The notes under the pieces were generated by a model, which was not told the DNA's origin, ran no database searches, and was given only the letters and a program-made list of their open reading frames with translations. 64,000 nt of DNA from Photobacterium damselae. GTDB taxonomy: Bacteria; Pseudomonadota; Gammaproteobacteria; Enterobacterales; Vibrionaceae. Positions 8,068-17,707 of the stretch are shown in pieces. The stretch is taken from assembly GCF_003026815.1 (NCBI RefSeq), contig NZ_PYOG01000016.1:1-64000 (forward strand), in the 5' to 3' direction. Positions within the stretch are counted from its first letter, which is position 1. Each line of letters opens with the position of its first letter. Position numbers and translations under genes: made by a program.

Positions 8068-8957
8068 GGCTGTTGCCACTGCTTACAAAAATCGATAAAT
8101 AATGTAAGCAGTGGGCTTTGATATTTTTCTTTATGGAACAGTAGCCAATATTGGCGATGCATATCCAATGGAAGTGAAAGCGTATGAACCCGATAATCCA
8201 TCTCGGCGTATTTAACCGCACGCTTTGAAATGCAGGTAATGCCTAAATCAGCGGCAATGCAATTGATGATCGCTTCCGTTGTATTGAGCTCAAAAGCTGG
8301 ACGCCATTTATTCAGCCTTGGTGCCACTCGGTTTAAGAAAAATTCACGGGTACCAGATCCGGTTTCACGTAATACCCAGTCATAATTTTCTAGATCCGCT
8401 AATGTCACATGATCTTGCTGCGCTAGAGGGTGATTTGGATGGCAAGCAATCACCATTTCATCTTCTAGCCACGGGATAACTTCTAGCTCTGGATCTTGTA
8501 CATTACCTTCGACCAAACCTACATCCAGTTCAAATTCACATAATTTTTGACAGATTTGCGCGGTATTGGAAATAAATAAGGATTGTTCTTTGTGGTCGGT
8601 ATGCTGGCGAAAATCGCGAAGAAGAAAAGGCGTTACCTGATTACCAACGGTGTCACTGGAGCCAATACGAATTTTTCCTGTAACGATGCTATCTTGATCA
8701 AATAGCTGCTCAATGGCATGAGATCGGGCAAGTAGCTCATCTGCAAGAGGCAGTAAGCGCTTTCCTTGTTCATTAATAATCAATCGGTTGTTATTACGAT
8801 CAAACAATTTATGATCGAGCTGTTTCTCCAATTCTGATAATGCCATGCTGACGGCGGGTTTAGATAAAAATAGTTTTTCAGCTGCGGCTGTAATGGTTCT
8901 TTCTTGGGCAACGGTCACAAAGACATTCAGTTGCTTAAGGGCTATATTCATTCTCAT
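8064..8957 (-). CDS. LysR-family regulator, YeiE-like
   Basis: A LysR-type regulator of about 297 residues: N-terminal winged helix (ALKQLNVFVTVAQERTITAA...SKPAVSMALSELEKQL) and a C-terminal effector domain. WLEDEMVIACHPNHPLA, WVLRETGSGTRE and GITCISKRAV closely resemble E. coli YeiE, a sulfite-responsive regulator in enterobacteria. That family assignment is from resemblance, not proof. It is divergent from a TDT-family transporter, its likely target. Translation may start at 8957 (chosen) or at the next ATG, 8951; neither has a strong Shine-Dalgarno. Confidence 0.88.
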   Translation of the reverse strand: MRMNIALKQLNVFVTVAQERTITAAAEKLFLSKPAVSMALSELEKQLDHKLFDRNNNRLIINEQGKRLLPLADELLARSHAIEQLFDQDSIVTGKIRIGSSDTVGNQVTPFLLRDFRQHTDHKEQSLFISNTAQICQKLCEFELDVGLVEGNVQDPELEVIPWLEDEMVIACHPNHPLAQQDHVTLADLENYDWVLRETGSGTREFFLNRVAPRLNKWRPAFELNTTEAIINCIAADLGITCISKRAVKYAEMDYRVHTLSLPLDMHRQYWLLFHKEKYQSPLLTLFIDFCKQWQQP

Positions 8958-8973
8958 AGTCAAATGTTCACAT

Positions 8974-9005
8974 TAATTGAATCTATATTTAAATATATTC
9001 AATTA
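8974..9005. promoter_or_regulatory. 32-bp palindrome in LysR/TDT divergent promoter
   Basis: TAATTGAA (8974-8981) and TTCAATTA (8998-9005) flank a second perfect palindrome, TATATTTAAATATA (8984-8997), with only TC unpaired. The size, AT-richness and position just upstream of a LysR gene suggest the regulator's own operator. This is inference from position and symmetry. Confidence 0.6.
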
Positions 9006-9104
9006 TGATAAATCATACAAACCTAATACACTACACCTATTCCAAGAAATAACAGCTATCGCAAATTAAGAATACCTTCTAGGAATAGAAGTGGAGAGAA
9101 AAGA

Positions 9105-10091
9105 ATGATTCAAGCTACTAAAAGAAAAGTTGCAGGAGCGCCAACGCCAATGGCTGGTTTGGCACTAGGGATTGGTAGCCTTGGTTGGTGTTGGGAAAAT
9201 GGTGCCTCATTACACGGCGCTGGACAGATTATTGGTGCATCGATTGCGGCGGTATTATTAGCCATTCTCGTTGTTAAGTTCGTTCTTCATCCTAATCTAT
9301 TGTTGGGTGATTTACGTCATCATGTTGTAGGTAGTGTTGTTCCTACTTTTGCAATGGCATTAATGGTGGTGTCAAAGGCTGTGGGTATGTACTTTCCGGT
9401 ACTAGCTCAAGCGATTTGGCTCTTTGCGGTAATTTTACATCTTGTATTCCTAACTTTATTTACCTACCACCGTGTTATTGAATTTGAATTACATCACATG
9501 GTTCCGAGTTGGTTTGTACCACCAGTCGGTATTATTGTAGCGGATGTTGCTTTCCCTGGTGGCGCATTACGTCCATTAGCGGAAGGTCTATTAATCTTTG
9601 GTATGGTCGCTTACGCAATCATGTTACCAATTATGATTTACCGTCTTATTTTCAGTCATGAAGTACCTGATGCTGCAAAACCAACTATTGCAATCTTAGC
9701 AGCGCCTGCAAGTCTCTCTTTGGCTGGTTACTTAACTGTATGTCAAACTCCATCACCTGTAATTATTGCCCTACTTGGTGGTATTGCAGTTCTGATGACA
9801 TTTATTATTTACTTAGCGTTCTTCCGCTTAATGCGTTTAGAGTTTAGCCCAGGTTATGCAGCCTTTACCTTCCCTATGGTTATTGGTTCTACTGCACTAT
9901 TTAAAACAGCGGCTTGGATGACTCATTACGGCTTTGCAGAACAATATGTAAATCAGGTTCATACTCTTGCAACACTTGAACTTTACGTGGCAACTGTTGT
10001 GGTAGGTTATGTGGCTCTTCGTTACAAAATGTTCTACCGCCCATTATCACGTTTATTTACTCGCTGTCCAAACAGCCCACAGAATCTTTAA
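9105..10091 (+). CDS. TDT-family transporter (TehA/SLAC1-like)
   Basis: A 328-residue inner-membrane protein with about ten transmembrane helices. It belongs to the tellurite-resistance/dicarboxylate transporter family, seen in the spacing of helices and the conserved PSWFVPPVGIIVADVAFPG and AFTFPMVIGSTALFK segments. Members include anion channels (TehA, SLAC1) and sulfite or malate exporters; the substrate here cannot be read directly. Because the divergent regulator resembles sulfite-responsive YeiE, sulfite export is a reasonable guess. The ATG has GGAGAG about 9 nt upstream. A strong terminator follows. Confidence 0.85.
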   Translation: MIQATKRKVAGAPTPMAGLALGIGSLGWCWENGASLHGAGQIIGASIAAVLLAILVVKFVLHPNLLLGDLRHHVVGSVVPTFAMALMVVSKAVGMYFPVLAQAIWLFAVILHLVFLTLFTYHRVIEFELHHMVPSWFVPPVGIIVADVAFPGGALRPLAEGLLIFGMVAYAIMLPIMIYRLIFSHEVPDAAKPTIAILAAPASLSLAGYLTVCQTPSPVIIALLGGIAVLMTFIIYLAFFRLMRLEFSPGYAAFTFPMVIGSTALFKTAAWMTHYGFAEQYVNQVHTLATLELYVATVVVGYVALRYKMFYRPLSRLFTRCPNSPQNL

Positions 10092-10168
10092 TGGCGATAG
10101 CATCTGATTGGGTTGCACACTGTGTACCGGGTAATACCAATTAGAATGTTGTAAAGATTTAGTGTGTT

Positions 10169-10194
10169 GGCCCAAGGTAACTTGGGCCTTTTTT
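10169..10194 (+). terminator. terminator of TDT transporter gene
   Basis: Perfect stem GGCCCAAG-GTAA-CTTGGGCC followed by TTTTTT. Confidence 0.92.
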
Positions 10195-10292
10195 CGTTCT
10201 AAATTTTGAACCGATATACATAAGATAGGTTTACACTCTCGATGGCTTGGTAGACAATTTATTTATTGTCTTCAAGCGATTGAGAATTCTGT

Positions 10293-13200
10293 GTGTTTAC
10301 CATTTATCACTCTAACCAGCTAGATTTGCTAAAATCCCTCCTCGTTGAGCTTATTCGCCTCGATCCGCTCGATAATCCTTTCACACCAGAGCAAATTTTA
10401 GTGCAAAGCCCAGGTATGTCTCAGTGGTTAAAATTGGAGCTGGCCCAGTCTATGGGGATTGCTGCCAATATTACTTTTCCACTACCTGCGACCTTTATTT
10501 GGGATATGTTTACCCAAGTCTTGAGTGATGTACCTAAACGCAGTGCTTTTAACAAAGAGTCCATGACTTGGAAGTTAATGCAAATTCTGCCTGATCAGCT
10601 TGAACGACCAGAATTTGAGCCATTACAACGTTACTTAGAGCAAGATGCGCAAGGACAAAAACGTTATCAATTGGCTGAAAAGATAGCCGATATTTTTGAC
10701 CAATATTTGGTATATCGCCCAGAATGGATTCAAGCTTGGGAAGGGGGCGAGATAGACCCTGAGATTTGTGCAGATCATCCGTGGCAACCCTTATTGTGGC
10801 AAGCTCTGTACGATCACACCCTAAGCTTGGGGCAATCGCCATATCACCGTGCAAACTTGTACCAACATTTTATTGAGACTTTAGAGAATTACAGTCAAAC
10901 GGGTACAGCATTACCGCAAGGCTTACCAAAGCGTCTTTTTGTCTTTGGTATTTCTGCATTACCGCCACGTTATTTGGACGCATTAGCAGCACTTGGCAAA
11001 CACATTGATGTTCATCTGATGTTTACCAACCCTTGTCGTCATTACTGGGGCGATGTTCGCGATCGTAAATATATCGCACGCTTGGCGGCCAAACACCGTC
11101 AGCAATTACAGGTTCAAGGGGAACGCAGTGAGTTAGGTGCTCAAGTTAGCACATTAAAAGGCTCGGTGGATGACAATGTCTTTGATGAAACCCAAGAAGC
11201 ATCGGTTGGCAATACTTTGCTGGCCTCGTTGGGTAAATTGGGACGAGATAACTTATATCTTATGTCAGAACTGGAAGCGTTTGACGTTGAAGCCTTTGTT
11301 GATATTGAGCATGACTCTCTGCTCCATGCTATTCAGGCTGATATTTTAAATCTTGAAGATCGTATTCAAGATCATCTAACTGAAAACAGTCACCATAAAC
11401 TTGCAATCAATAGCCAAGATCACTCTTTGACCATTCACGCTTGTCATTCTGCAATGCGTGAAGTTGAAGTATTACACGATAATATTTTGGCTATGTTGGA
11501 GCAAGACCCAAGTTTGACGCCTCGTGATATCGTGGTGATGGTGGCAGATATCAATAACTACAGTCCGTATATTCAGGCCGTATTTGGTAATGCCCCAGGC
11601 GATCGCTATATTCCATTTTCTATTTCTGACCGCAGTGCTGACCAAGAAAACCCGATACTACTGGCGTTTTTAAAACTTATTGCCTTGCCTGAAAGTCGTT
11701 GCCAAGCTTCTGAATTGTTAGAACTACTTGAAGTTCCTGCTGTAATGGCTCGTTTTGGTTTTAATGCCGATAGCTTTGAGCAGATTAAACAATGGATTGA
11801 AGAGGTCGGAATTCGTTGGGGATTGGACGACAGTACCGCTTGTGAGTTCTCTTTACCGAAACAACAGCAAAATACGTGGCTTTTTGGTTTGCAACGCATG
11901 CTATTGGGTTATGCAATGCCGCAAGAATTAGGGCTTTATCAAGGTACACTGGCCTATGATGAAGTACAAGGAATGGATGCGGTTCTTGCAGGACAATTAG
12001 GCTTGTTTATTGAAAAGTTAATGCATTACCGGATGCAGTTAGCTCAAGAGCAAGGTGTTACCGAGTGGACCTTAATACTTAATCAGTTGTTGGATGATTT
12101 CTTTAGCGTTGAGTTAGAAGGTGAGCGAGTACTTCATCTTATCCGTGATAAATTGCAGCAACTTGAACAACAGCTTGATGATGCGGGATTTGGTGAAAAG
12201 ATCACCCCCGTTGTAATGCGCGATTATTTAATGGGTAAGTTATCTGGTGAGCGAGTCAGTCAACGTTTTCTTGCCGGACAAGTGAATTTCTGTACCTTGA
12301 TGCCAATGCGTTCAATCCCTTTTAAAGTGGTGTGTCTACTTGGGATGAATGATGGTGTTTACCCACGCTCTATTGCGCCTGAAGGTTTTGATTTAATGAG
12401 TCATGATCATAGAGCTGGGGATCGTTCTCGTCGTGATGATGACCGTTACCTATTTTTAGAAGCGATTCAATCGGCGCAGCAGAAGCTTTATATCAGCTAT
12501 GTGGGCCGTTCAATTCAAGATAACAGTGAAAAAATGCCATCAGTTTTGGTGAGTGAGTTACTTGAATATTGCGGTCAAGGTTACTGTTTAGAAGGTGATG
12601 AAGCCTTAACTGCTGATGATTCCGCGGAGCGCTTAGTTAAATCACGTATTTATACGCATCCACTTACACCGTTTAGCCCTCAAGCCTTTTTAGGGGAGCA
12701 ACCAAGCTTTGCTGCTGAGTGGTTACCCGCTGCAAATCGTGAGCAGATAATAACCTCTCACTTTTATCAGCAACCACTGGAACCCGAATTGGTGACACCG
12801 CATATTCCTCAACTACTTGAGCTATCAGAGTTAGTGCGTTTTTGGCGCTTACCAGTGCAATATTTCTTTAATCGCCGGTTAAAAGTCTTCTTTGACCCAA
12901 GCCAAGGTGCATTAGCTGATGATGAGCCGTTCTCTTTAGATGGGTTAGGACGTTATCAGTTACGAGAAGCTTTATTAAGTGAATTTTTAAATCATCAAGT
13001 AATGACCCAAGTTTCTCAAGGGCAACTGACTAAAGACCAATTGTTTGAACGCTTTACTGCTTATCAAAATGCCGCTGGTGGCTTACCGTTAGCGGAGTTT
13101 GGCCAATTAACCTTATTGGAAGAGCGAGCGCAAATAGAGCAATTAGCAGAGAAAGTGGTTCAGTTGATGGATCATGAGCAACCTGATGTAGAAGTGAATC

Positions 13201-13748
13201 TATTGGTATCAATAGCAGAGCGACAAGTGCAACTTCAAGGATGGTTAAAGCAATATTATCAACAAGGATTAATTCGCTATCGCCCTGGTAAGATCCGCAG
13301 CAACGATATTTTAAGTGGTTGGATCGAGCACCTTTGTTTAGCTTGTGCTGGGATCGAAAAGCCAACGCATTTGATCGGTGTCGATCAGCATCTGGTTTTT
13401 AATCCACTCTCTCGTGAAGTCGCAATTCCGCAACTTGAAGCTTTGTTAGAGCACTATTTCCAAGGACTTGTACAACCGTTGCCGTATTTCCCTCGCACAA
13501 TATTAGCTGGACTTGAAGCGGGCCGGGATAAGCAAGGAAATTGGTTAACTGACGAAGCCAGCATTGAGAAAATATTTAATAAAATGGCAGAAGGGTTTAA
13601 CGGTGTCTATATGTTTGATGGTGAAGGTATCAACCATTATATCGCCCGTGTATGGCCTGAATGGTCACAAGAACTTGCTCAAGAAGTGTATGAAATGGCG
13701 GAGAAACTGTTAAAGCCTGCTATTTCACAATTGAGTGAAGTTAAATAA
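10293..13748 (+). CDS. recC: exonuclease V (RecBCD) subunit RecC
   Basis: A 1151-residue subunit of the RecBCD helicase-nuclease; it splits the duplex and recognises Chi in E. coli. The N-terminus (IYHSNQLDLLKSLLVELI, then ILVQSPGMSQWLKLELAQ and GIAANITFPLPATFIWDMF) matches RecC throughout. The start is a GTG at 10293, placing the first residues as in E. coli RecC (YHSN). The nuclease-like C-terminal domain of RecC is enzymatically dead in the family. recB follows after 293 bp; the ptrA protease gene found between them in E. coli is absent. Confidence 0.96.
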   Translation: MFTIYHSNQLDLLKSLLVELIRLDPLDNPFTPEQILVQSPGMSQWLKLELAQSMGIAANITFPLPATFIWDMFTQVLSDVPKRSAFNKESMTWKLMQILPDQLERPEFEPLQRYLEQDAQGQKRYQLAEKIADIFDQYLVYRPEWIQAWEGGEIDPEICADHPWQPLLWQALYDHTLSLGQSPYHRANLYQHFIETLENYSQTGTALPQGLPKRLFVFGISALPPRYLDALAALGKHIDVHLMFTNPCRHYWGDVRDRKYIARLAAKHRQQLQVQGERSELGAQVSTLKGSVDDNVFDETQEASVGNTLLASLGKLGRDNLYLMSELEAFDVEAFVDIEHDSLLHAIQADILNLEDRIQDHLTENSHHKLAINSQDHSLTIHACHSAMREVEVLHDNILAMLEQDPSLTPRDIVVMVADINNYSPYIQAVFGNAPGDRYIPFSISDRSADQENPILLAFLKLIALPESRCQASELLELLEVPAVMARFGFNADSFEQIKQWIEEVGIRWGLDDSTACEFSLPKQQQNTWLFGLQRMLLGYAMPQELGLYQGTLAYDEVQGMDAVLAGQLGLFIEKLMHYRMQLAQEQGVTEWTLILNQLLDDFFSVELEGERVLHLIRDKLQQLEQQLDDAGFGEKITPVVMRDYLMGKLSGERVSQRFLAGQVNFCTLMPMRSIPFKVVCLLGMNDGVYPRSIAPEGFDLMSHDHRAGDRSRRDDDRYLFLEAIQSAQQKLYISYVGRSIQDNSEKMPSVLVSELLEYCGQGYCLEGDEALTADDSAERLVKSRIYTHPLTPFSPQAFLGEQPSFAAEWLPAANREQIITSHFYQQPLEPELVTPHIPQLLELSELVRFWRLPVQYFFNRRLKVFFDPSQGALADDEPFSLDGLGRYQLREALLSEFLNHQVMTQVSQGQLTKDQLFERFTAYQNAAGGLPLAEFGQLTLLEERAQIEQLAEKVVQLMDHEQPDVEVNLLVSIAERQVQLQGWLKQYYQQGLIRYRPGKIRSNDILSGWIEHLCLACAGIEKPTHLIGVDQHLVFNPLSREVAIPQLEALLEHYFQGLVQPLPYFPRTILAGLEAGRDKQGNWLTDEASIEKIFNKMAEGFNGVYMFDGEGINHYIARVWPEWSQELAQEVYEMAEKLLKPAISQLSEVK

Positions 13749-14041
13749 AACAGCCATATAACCAAGGGGATAAGCAAGTAAGATTGGAGTTGAATGTAGG
13801 GTGGCCGCCGGCAAATCATTATTGATGTAGGGTGTTCGCCGTACGGCCACAGGTCCAGAGGTGACCTTGATTTCGTGCCGCGAATAGTACGCAATAGCAC
13901 GATTGTAAACCGTGAAAGATCTCTCATCTTGCTTGGCTTATTCTATCAATTTAACGTTATAAGCTATTGATCACAAAACTGATTTATTTTTCGCTGCGAA
14001 TTTTTAGCATCGATTTGATCTCCTAATTTAGAGCATACGTC
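13749..14041. other. recC-recB intergenic region with GC-rich hairpin
   Basis: No gene visible. It holds two direct copies of ATGTAGGGTG (13794-13803, 13825-13834) and an inverted pair GTGGCCG (13801-13807) / CGGCCAC (13844-13850), with the palindrome GCCGTACGGC inside. This is much more GC-rich than its surroundings and may be part of a dispersed intergenic repeat. A recB promoter probably lies in the AT-rich 3' part. Confidence 0.5.
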
Positions 14042-17000
14042 ATGACGCCAGACAATCTATTAACCACTATAGAGCCGCAAGTACTCCATCCAATGAGCTT
14101 TCCTCTGCATGGTAGTCGCTTAATTGAAGCCTCAGCAGGTACAGGAAAAACCTTTACCATTGCCAGCTTATATTTGCGCTTACTGTTGGGCCACGGTGAT
14201 GAGCAGAGTCGATTTCCTTATCCGTTGACGGTCGATCAAATCTTGGTGGTAACTTTCACCGAAGCGGCAACGGCTGAGCTGCGCGACCGTATTCGTCGTC
14301 GTATTCATGATGCTCGTATTGCGTTTGCTCGCGGAAACAGTTCAGACCCTGTAATTGCTCCTTTATTAGAAGATATTGCTGATCATAAAGCGGCTGCTGC
14401 TACCTTATTGCAAGCAGAACGTCAGATGGATGAGGCTGCGATCTATACCATTCACGGCTTCTGTCAACGAATGCTGACACAAAATGCCTTTGAGTCGGGC
14501 AGTTTATTTACCAATGAGTTTGTTACCGAAGAGAGTCAACTACGAGCACAGGTAGCGGCTGATTATTGGCGTCGTCAGTTCTATCCTCTTTCACGCTCTT
14601 TAGCTGGAGAGATTCGTAGCTTTTGGCAAACTCCACAGGCGTTATTAAAAGAGATCAATCCATTTTTATCTGGAGCGCCGGTTAAGATTGTGGCTCCAAC
14701 GCTGAGTGATAATTTAGAAAATGTACATCAAGAAAATATTCGTCGAATTGAGCACATTAAAAAATTGTGGCGTGAGGGCGAAGGGGATTTTCATGATCTG
14801 ATTGCCAATTCTGGGGTTAATAAACGTAGCTATACCAAAACCAGTTTACCAAAGGCACTAACAGAGGTAGGTGAATGGGCACAAAGTGCGACTTACGGTT
14901 ATCAATTACCGAAATCGTTAGAGAAATTTGATCAAACGGTATTGCGTGAAAAAACCAGCAAAGGTGAAGTGCCAGAGCATGAAGCATTTCGAGCTATTGG
15001 GGAGCTATTACAAAATCCACCGAATATTAAAGACCCTGTTTTAGCTGATGCAATTACGTCGTGCCGCGAACTGTTAGCAGAAGCAAAACTACGCAAAGGA
15101 TGGCTCTCTTTTGATGATCTCTTAACCCAATTAGCCGCAGCTCTGCAAGCCAATGATAACGCTTCAGCCTCCAAATTAGCACAGCGAATTCGGACGTTAT
15201 ATCCAGTTGCCATGATCGATGAATTCCAAGATACGGATCCATTGCAATACTATATTTTTAATACGGTTTATGGTCATAGCTCTCTTGTAGAAGATGAAAA
15301 TTTCTCTGAGGGTTCTGACAGTGATGCAGCAAGGGGACCATCAGGTCTGTTTATGATTGGCGATCCGAAACAGGCAATTTATGCGTTTCGTGGTGCTGAT
15401 ATTTTCACCTATATTCAAGCTCGTCGTCAGGTTAGTGCTCATTACACACTAGCGACGAACTGGCGTTCCAGTGCCGATATGATCGCGGCGGTGAACACCA
15501 TTTTTGCAACACCAGATAGACCCTTTATTTATGATAGCGATATTCCATTTGCTGCTGTAAATCATAGCCCTAAGGCAACAGAACGAGGTTGGATTCTCGA
15601 TGGCGTAGATCAAAAAGCTCTGACATTTTGGCTCGCACAAGAGGAAGCGCCAATTGCCCCTATCAGTAAAGGGGATTACAACAAGCAAATGGCTGAAGCA
15701 ACCGCGAGCGAAATTCAGCGTATTTTGACTTTGGCGCAACAAGATAAAGCCCATTTTGTTAATGGCAGTGAGCAAAACAAAATTCAAGCTGGCGATATTG
15801 CGGTATTGGTACGAACGGGTAGTGAAGGCGCAATGATCCGCCAAGCGTTAGCTCAACAAGGTATTGCCAGTGTCTATCTTTCTAATCGTGATAGTGTTTT
15901 CTCATCGATTGAAGCGGCAGATATCGAGCGATTACTGCAAGCGGTTTTATTGCCGGAAAATGAGCGAACCTTACGTGCGGCTTTAGCATCGAGCTTTTTT
16001 GCGTTAACCGCAACTGAACTTGATCGATTAAACCAAGAAGAAGATGAATGGGAACGCTGGGTTGGGGCTTTCCGTGATTATCGTACCTTATGGCAAAACC
16101 GTGGGGTATTGCCGATGTTACGCCATGTGATTGCAAAGCATCAAATAGCTGAGCGGTTACTCACTCATAATGGTGGTGAACGTTCACTGACTGATATTTT
16201 GCATATTGGTGAGTTATTGCAACAAGCCAGTCAAACGCTTGATAGTGACTATGGCTTGATTCGTTGGTTGGCTGAGCGCATTGAATCGCCTAACGGTAAT
16301 CTGGATGAAGAGCAATTGCGCTTAGAGTCAGACCGTAATTTAGTTCAAATTGTTACTATCCATAAATCCAAAGGGTTGGAATATGATTTAGTCTTTTTAC
16401 CCTTTGTTTGTGGTTATCGAGCCGTTGATCGTGCGTTATATCATGATGAAGAAACCCAGCAGGCAATTTTCGATGTAAAAGGGGGGGAGGCGAGCATGGC
16501 TTTAGCTGAACAAGAACGTTTGGCTGAAGATTTACGTTTGATTTATGTAGCCCTAACCCGAGCAGTGTATGGTTGTTATATTGGAATGGCTCCTGTTCGT
16601 AATGGCATGAGTCGTAAAGAGCCAACCGGATTACACCATTGTGCCATTGGCTGGTTAGTTCAAAATGGTAAAGAAGGTGGTGTTGCTGATCTTACTGCGG
16701 CCCTGAATCTGCTGCAAACTAACGCCCAAGTGATGACCATTGCAGAACCTCCTAAGTGTAGCTCAGAGCTTTGGCAAGCTGATGAAGAAATCCCTCAAGA
16801 GTTAGTTGCAAGTCGTTTTCAGCGTGATATTGAACGTAACTGGTGGATTACAAGTTATTCTGGGTTGGTAAAACAAGGTAACAAGCACCATGACGCCTCG
16901 TTTGAAGCGCCGGGATTTGACGTTGATTCGTCGCAAGATAAAGCCGATGACGAACCTGTGTTAGTGCCTGAACGCTCTATCTATACCTTCCCGAAAGGGG

Positions 17001-17707
17001 CGCGTCCGGGTACGTTTTTACACACCATTTTTGAAGAGATTGAATTTACAACATCTGCTGATAGTGATGAGACGCGACAGATTTTGTTGGAGCTATTACG
17101 GTTAGAAAATCTAGAGCCGGAATGGTTACCTATTTTGCAGCAACTGATTGTGGATGTTATGCAGTGTCCTTTAGATGGACAAGCGCTGCGATTGGGGCAA
17201 ATTGGTGCTAACCGTCGTTTAGCCGAGATGGAGTTTATGTTGCCGATTGAGTTGCTCTCATCTCGTTTGGTTAATAAAACACTGGCTCGTCATGATGAAT
17301 TATCAGCCAAAGCAGGCGAATTAGGATTTGCGACTGTTAGCGGTATGCTAAAAGGTTTTATCGATTTAGTGTTTGAATACCAAGGAAAGTATTACGTTTT
17401 AGACTGGAAATCTAATTACTTAGGTGATGATCCAGAGCTTTATCGAGGTGAGATGCTAAAAGAGGCGATGCGCGATCACCGTTACGATTTTCAGTATCAA
17501 ATTTATGCACTGGCGTTACACCGATTCTTAAAAAATCGCTTGTCGGATTACGATTATGAGCAGCATTTTGGTGGCGTGTATTATCTCTTTTTACGTGGAG
17601 TGAAAGCCAATGAAGATAGTGGTATTTTTCACGCCAAACCAAGTCTGGAACTGCTTACTGAGCTTGAGCAGTTAATTGAGAACAAACAGGAGTCATCCCA
17701 TGCTTAA
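14042..17707 (+). CDS. recB: exonuclease V (RecBCD) subunit RecB
   Basis: The 3'-5' helicase and only nuclease of RecBCD; 1221 residues. Walker A is at residues 29-37 (EASAGTGKT); QILVVTFTEAATAELRDRIRRR, an AMIDEFQDTDPLQY Walker B, and LVQIVTIHKSKGLEYDLVFLP are superfamily-1 helicase motifs. The C-terminal nuclease carries GFIDLVFEYQGKYYVLDWKSN, the D...DxK catalytic signature. The stop overlaps the recD start, so RecB and RecD are translationally coupled. Confidence 0.97.
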   Translation: MTPDNLLTTIEPQVLHPMSFPLHGSRLIEASAGTGKTFTIASLYLRLLLGHGDEQSRFPYPLTVDQILVVTFTEAATAELRDRIRRRIHDARIAFARGNSSDPVIAPLLEDIADHKAAAATLLQAERQMDEAAIYTIHGFCQRMLTQNAFESGSLFTNEFVTEESQLRAQVAADYWRRQFYPLSRSLAGEIRSFWQTPQALLKEINPFLSGAPVKIVAPTLSDNLENVHQENIRRIEHIKKLWREGEGDFHDLIANSGVNKRSYTKTSLPKALTEVGEWAQSATYGYQLPKSLEKFDQTVLREKTSKGEVPEHEAFRAIGELLQNPPNIKDPVLADAITSCRELLAEAKLRKGWLSFDDLLTQLAAALQANDNASASKLAQRIRTLYPVAMIDEFQDTDPLQYYIFNTVYGHSSLVEDENFSEGSDSDAARGPSGLFMIGDPKQAIYAFRGADIFTYIQARRQVSAHYTLATNWRSSADMIAAVNTIFATPDRPFIYDSDIPFAAVNHSPKATERGWILDGVDQKALTFWLAQEEAPIAPISKGDYNKQMAEATASEIQRILTLAQQDKAHFVNGSEQNKIQAGDIAVLVRTGSEGAMIRQALAQQGIASVYLSNRDSVFSSIEAADIERLLQAVLLPENERTLRAALASSFFALTATELDRLNQEEDEWERWVGAFRDYRTLWQNRGVLPMLRHVIAKHQIAERLLTHNGGERSLTDILHIGELLQQASQTLDSDYGLIRWLAERIESPNGNLDEEQLRLESDRNLVQIVTIHKSKGLEYDLVFLPFVCGYRAVDRALYHDEETQQAIFDVKGGEASMALAEQERLAEDLRLIYVALTRAVYGCYIGMAPVRNGMSRKEPTGLHHCAIGWLVQNGKEGGVADLTAALNLLQTNAQVMTIAEPPKCSSELWQADEEIPQELVASRFQRDIERNWWITSYSGLVKQGNKHHDASFEAPGFDVDSSQDKADDEPVLVPERSIYTFPKGARPGTFLHTIFEEIEFTTSADSDETRQILLELLRLENLEPEWLPILQQLIVDVMQCPLDGQALRLGQIGANRRLAEMEFMLPIELLSSRLVNKTLARHDELSAKAGELGFATVSGMLKGFIDLVFEYQGKYYVLDWKSNYLGDDPELYRGEMLKEAMRDHRYDFQYQIYALALHRFLKNRLSDYDYEQHFGGVYYLFLRGVKANEDSGIFHAKPSLELLTELEQLIENKQESSHA

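Noticed and set aside
13679-13927. Minus-strand 82-codon open frame as a gene between recC and recB
   Set aside because: No ribosome site, overlaps the recC end and the GC-rich hairpin; no family resemblance.
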